Positions 26,001-31,800 of a DNA stretch of 64,000 bases are shown in pieces. The position numbers and the translations under genes were made by a program. Origin of the DNA: Bimastos eiseni (lineage: Eukaryota > Annelida > Clitellata > Crassiclitellata > Lumbricidae); NCBI GenBank assembly GCA_959347315.1, contig OY365810.1, positions 9,829,647 to 9,893,646 of the forward strand, given 5' to 3'. The notes beneath the pieces are model-generated. The model was not told the DNA's origin and ran no database searches. It saw only the letters and a program-made list of their open reading frames with translations. Positions within the stretch are counted from its first letter, which is position 1, and the number at the start of each line of letters is the position of its first letter.

Positions 26001-28829
26001 GAATATTCTTTAGTTCTTACTTTAAATGTTAACATTAATTGTAGTATATTTATGTAAAATGAACTCTTAGGTCACAAATCGATTAATTAATTAATGCTGA
26101 ATTATTCGCTGATACTTATTCCGTAAGTGAGTAAGATGATTTCGCATTTGAATTCAGAGAAGCTGAATCCAGATGAGATAACCTATGAATTCCAGTCATC
26201 ACTGTCTCTCGAGTGTACGTCGGAGGAGACACGTGCCGCTCTCCAGCAGATCATCCAAGACAGAGCCACGGAAATGACAGAGAATTTGGAATGCCTAAGA
26301 CTAGGCACCTGCTCCCTCAACCCTCCTCACATCAGTGGATGTCATGTCGGCGCCAGCAGCTCGCGCCACAAGAGACTCGTTCCGCAGGAAAAGAGCATAA
26401 ATGTCACCGTATCTCTCACCTACCATGTCAGTGATGTGCCATCATCACGTTATAATACTAAAGGTTAGTTTAGTATTTCTGCTATTTATCAGATTTTTTG
26501 TTTATTTGAATAGATTGCTTTTCCGAGATATCTGGTTCAGGTAGTTTAGTCTTGTGTTGACTTTGACTGCAGTCAGTTGCAAATATTTAAATTGTAAGTT
26601 ACGTCTTTTTCTTGAGTTTCTGCCTTGCCATGGTGCTTTATGAATCTTATTATTATTATTATTTGAATAAATTTAAAATCTCTGTTGTGGCTAACACTTA
26701 TTATTATTATTATTTTTTTCAAATTATTATTATTATGTATTGAGAAAGAAAACAATCTGACATAAATGCAGAAATGCTAACATGAGTGACAGTATTATTA
26801 TTATTATTATTATTATTGTTATTAGTATTATATGACTCAGGAAGGAGTTTTGGCAACGTTGTTGTACATACTATAGTATACGTACGTGTGTTTAAAAACA
26901 ACATATGAAGTAAGTAAATCATTATTATTATTATTATTATTCTGAGATTATTATTATTATTATTATGGTCTTCAATGTTAATTAATGGTGATGTCGTCCG
27001 GAGTATTCATCGTCGTCCGGAGTAGCCCTGCTCGTTGGACTCCTGAGCAGCGAAAGTTCCCTTGAAAGCAACTGCGTTGTAGCGTTGAATAGTCATCGAG
27101 ATGCGCTGGTAGAGGAAAGTCGTCTCCCTATGCTCCTCAGTGACGGCGCTCAGTCTGTGTCCCAGTTCTGAAAGGAAACTTTGGGTCCCTTACTCTTCTG
27201 TCTACCTCTACAGCCCATCCTCATCCAAATGAAATCGCCGCTCACAGTAGGTTTTCTGGACGACCTAACACTAGGTGGCAGAGCGGAAGAGGTTGCGGAA
27301 GATATAAACAGACTCGAAACCGAATGCGAAAAACTCGGCCTTTTCCTAAATCGAACAAAATGCGAGATCATTTCGACATCTGCTGATATTCAGAGAGACT
27401 TCGAACCATTAAGACAGTTCAGATGGACTAACCCTTCAGAGGCCACACTCCTAGGCGCATCTCTGTCAACGGATACGGCCTTGACGAACACTTTGAATGC
27501 GCGCACAGTGGAGCTAATGCGCATGATGGAAAAACTAACATCCATCGCCACACACGACGCCCTCATCTTGCTCGGATACTCGCTGAGTGCCACCCGACTA
27601 TTATATACCCTCAGAAGCTGCCCATGCGAAGGCCACAAAGGACTGGAGGAGTATGACAAGGCCTTGAGAGTGGGCCTCGCTGAGGTGCTCAATCTTGTTC
27701 TCACCGACGAGGGATGGCTCCAAGCCACCCTGCCCATCAAAAGAGGAGGACTGGGCATCCGATCAGTGGTTTCGCTGGCACTTCCAGCCTTCTTGGCATC
27801 GGCCGCAGCCACTGATATACTCCAGACAAGGATTCTGCGAGGAAAGCCTAAAAAGGACCCTGCCCTGGAGATCCTTCAGGCCAAATGGAGGGAAACCAGC
27901 GGAGTACCAGAGCCGGAAGAAGCTTGGGCTCACAAACAATCGAGATGGGACGACCCTTTGATCGAGCTCGGAGTGGCAGACCTCGCCTCCAGAATGCCTG
28001 ATTCCCAGAATCAGGCACGTCTTAGAGCAGTGGCAGCCCCACACGCAGGCGACTGGCTCTTAGCCCTACCGATTACAAACTGCGGGCTGAGACTTGACGA
28101 TGAGTCCCTGAGGGTGGCGGTGGGTTACAGACGGGTTACCTGTCTGTTTACCTCATTACTGCCCATGCGGTGCCCTGGTCGAGAGAAACGGATATCACGA
28201 TTTCTCATGTGGCCTGGGCCTGGGACGCTGGCCCAGACACGCGGCCCTGAACGACCTTATTTGTAGAAGTTTAATCCATGCAGGGATCCCCACTGTCAAA
28301 GAGCCGGTGGGATTGACCCGATCTGATGGTAAAAGACCAGACGGTCTCACTCATATACCATGGCGGACGGGGCGGTGTTTGATATGGGACGCGACAGTCT
28401 CAGATACAATGGCAACGTCGTATCTGCCAGAAACATCACAAAGAGCGGGTGCTGCGGCCGAGAGGGTGGCGAACCTCAAAACTCAGAAATATGCCGAGCT
28501 AGCCTGCACGTACGTCTTCACACCGGTGGCATTCGAAACCTTTGGCCCCATCAATTCCGAAGGCCAAAGCTTCCTTTCAGAACTGGGACACAGACTGAGC
28601 ACCGTCACTGGGGAGCAGAGGGAGACGACTTTTCTCTACCAGCGCATCTCGATGATTATTCAACGCTACAACGCAGTTGCTTTCAAGGGAACTTTCGTTG
28701 CTCAGGAGTCCAACGAGCAGGGCTACTCCGGACGACATCACCATTAAATAGATGAAATCAACTCACAATAATAATAATAATAATAATAGTAATAATGATA
28801 ATAATAATAATAATAATATTATTAGTATT

Positions 28830-28867
<38 letters not shown>

Positions 28868-31800
28868 GTCACATATAATGTTATTCATCATTGGCATTGC
28901 CAACGGATGTGTCATCAGGCCATCTGGGTCTCCGCTTGTCAGCGGATTGTAATCTTGACATAGTGCCCTGAAAAGCCACCGCATTGAAACGTTGGATCAA
29001 TGCTGACAAGTTCTGGAAGAGGAAGCTGGTCTCACGGGTGTTACCGGTAGTTGTCGAAAGTCGGCGTCCAGTCTCAGACAAAAAGGCGAGGCCCTCACTA
29101 TTGAGGGGACCAAAGGTTTCTATAGTGATTGGAACAAAAGTGTATTTCTTCTCCAGCTTAGAATGTTTTGTGTGTTTCCTTGTGGCTGCTATCTCCGCCG
29201 CTCCTCCGGCTGTGGCAGCTGTCTCGGGGATATAAGAAGCGGCCACTGTGTCCACCACCGTCGCGTCCCAAAGTAAGGCCCGCCCCCCACTCCATGGTAT
29301 CAGGGTCTGCCCGTCCGGTCTCTTTCCATCTAATCTAGAAAGACCTGACGGTTCCTTGACCGCTGGAATACCGGCTCTGTTGAGGCTGCGATGGATGAGG
29401 TCGTTATTATTATATTATTATTGTTATTATTATTATTATTATTATTATCAGTCTCATTGAATTGTGACAATACACTTTGCAGAGGGCGACTTGGATCAGA
29501 CGAAGAGGCAGGTGATGAACTTAGGAGCTCAGCTTCTGAAGAAATCCGAAATCGGGTCACTCTTTGTTGAGTTCAACGGGTCAAAGGTCGTGCTTGACTC
29601 GAAACAGATTTCAACGTTCAATTCTGTCATCTGTCCACCAGGAACAACTCCATCAGAAGATGGAATGCACTGTGGTATGGTCCAAATTCTACTGATTACC
29701 ATACCTTATTAGTTAACCAAATAAATTATAGGCGTAAATAATATAATTTAGGAGTGTAATCACTTGTGATTCAAACATGCAAAAAAGAAATTTTTTTATT
29801 GCCACAAATTTTGCATACGTCAAATAAACTTTGCTATATTAGAGGACGTTTCAAAACAAGGAAGGACAATAAGGGATATAATCCCACTGTTACTGCCACC
29901 AAATGTTTTCATCTATAGCTACATTGGGAATGATGACAAGTGTAGTGATAACTATCAATGTTAACTAGTTAATTATGAGAAAGTAGACTAAAGAGTGTGT
30001 GTCTTGACAAGGGTATAATTACAGAATGTATCCAAGGCATATGATTTCTTGCACAGCATTGCAAGGAGCATTGCTTGTGACTAAACTCTGCCTATTATCT
30101 TTCGAAAGGTTTTTGATTTAACAGGGATTAAGGAATATATGCCTGCAGATAGATTACCAAGTTTTTGTTTTGGTTTGACTTGTCCAATATTGACTGGTTA
30201 CATTTTGATTGGTAAACATTTTGATTAATGCTTTCTGGATAAATATTCACAGGGCAATGTTTAGCTGATTAAATATTGATTGATTAGATACATTTGGTTA
30301 AATGCTGTCTAATAAAAATTTATAGATTAAGTACCTTGTTACCTTGTGCAGTCAGTTGGGTGAACTCTAGGATACCGTCATGATCAACCTTCTACAATGC
30401 TGTCTTTCTGAAGTCGTGTCCCTTAATTCCTCCAGGTTCAATTTAAGATGATTAAGTACAGCGTGGCTTTATTTGAATCGATTAGATACTGGCTTATGTA
30501 GATTTACTGGCTGATGTAGATTTACTAATGTACTGACTAATGTAGATTTACTGGTTGATGTAAATTTACTAATGTACTGACTAATGTAGATTTACTGGCT
30601 ACTGGCTAAACATTGACTTGTTAAATTTGTTAAATATGTTGACCGGTTAAATAAATACTGACTGGTTTTTGGTTATTTTTGTAGTTGCTTGTGCTCCTGG
30701 TAGTTACTACTTGAATGACCATCAGTTGTGCGTTCTTTGTGAGATTGGCTTCTTCCAGCCAAACGCTGGTCAGCTGCAATGCATTCCATGTCTCGACAGA
30801 ATGGTCACTTATGGCAGAGGAGCCGTCAATCCGATCGAGTGCTGTAGGTCGCACACTTCATACTCTGTCTTACTTCTTAGGAAAATTATTATTATAATTA
30901 TTGTGCCCTGCGGTACTGCATTCCCCAAGCACTTAGAGATTATTAATATAGAGTGTTAGTCATCTGGAGGGTCAGGCCTCATCTTCAGAGGTTAAAGAGG
31001 ACCGTGCCCTTGAAAGCAACCAGGTTCGGAGGCAAACAGAAATGTACTGAAAAAGAAAGGATGTTTGCGTCAATCACCACTTAGGTAAGTGTTATTATTA
31101 TTATAATTATTATTATTATAATTATTATAATCATTAATAGTATCATCATCATCACCATAAATTGGCATTTATTAAGTACTGCTCTGCCGGCAATGACTAA
31201 GGTCTAAGAACAAAATATTATCATCAATCATTGGTACGGAGCAATTGTGAGTGACATTGAGCCTTGCTCTAGGTCCCTACAAGGTATCAATCTGTCACCA
31301 CCAGTCTGCCAGGCAGTGGTTAAATTCAGCCGAATCTGAGTTCTACCACCTAAGACGATAGACCTATCACAGTGGCTGAACGGTTAGAGTGGTCAGCCGG
31401 TAACGTTCAGTGTGCGCTGTGTGAGCGGGTTCAACTGTGTAGGGACCTTGAGCAAGTCCTTTGCACTCAATTACTCTGCAGCAGCCTACAACTGCAATTG
31501 TGCCATCGTGGCGTGTGTGTGCACTTCTGAGCAAAAGATATTGGAAGAAAGGCAGTATCAAATTCCGGTAATAAACAAATAAAATAAAAATAAATAAATT
31601 TGTTGCTGTTCCAATGATTGACCACATGCAATTGTTTCACAAATTACATGTGTATAGCATACAGCGAATGGCGAATGTATTATTGGTTTTAGAGGCACCA
31701 GATTAGTTGAACTTATAGATTTGTAAATATTTGAAGATCCAATTCCTCAGGCTGAGCAGTTTAACCACTGCTGTCGTCCCAAGCCTGGAAACAGAAGAAG

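Noticed and set aside
26966..28750. Classical twin-priming inversion
   Set aside because: Twin priming inverts the 5' part of one copy; here the 3' end is present twice in opposite orientation.
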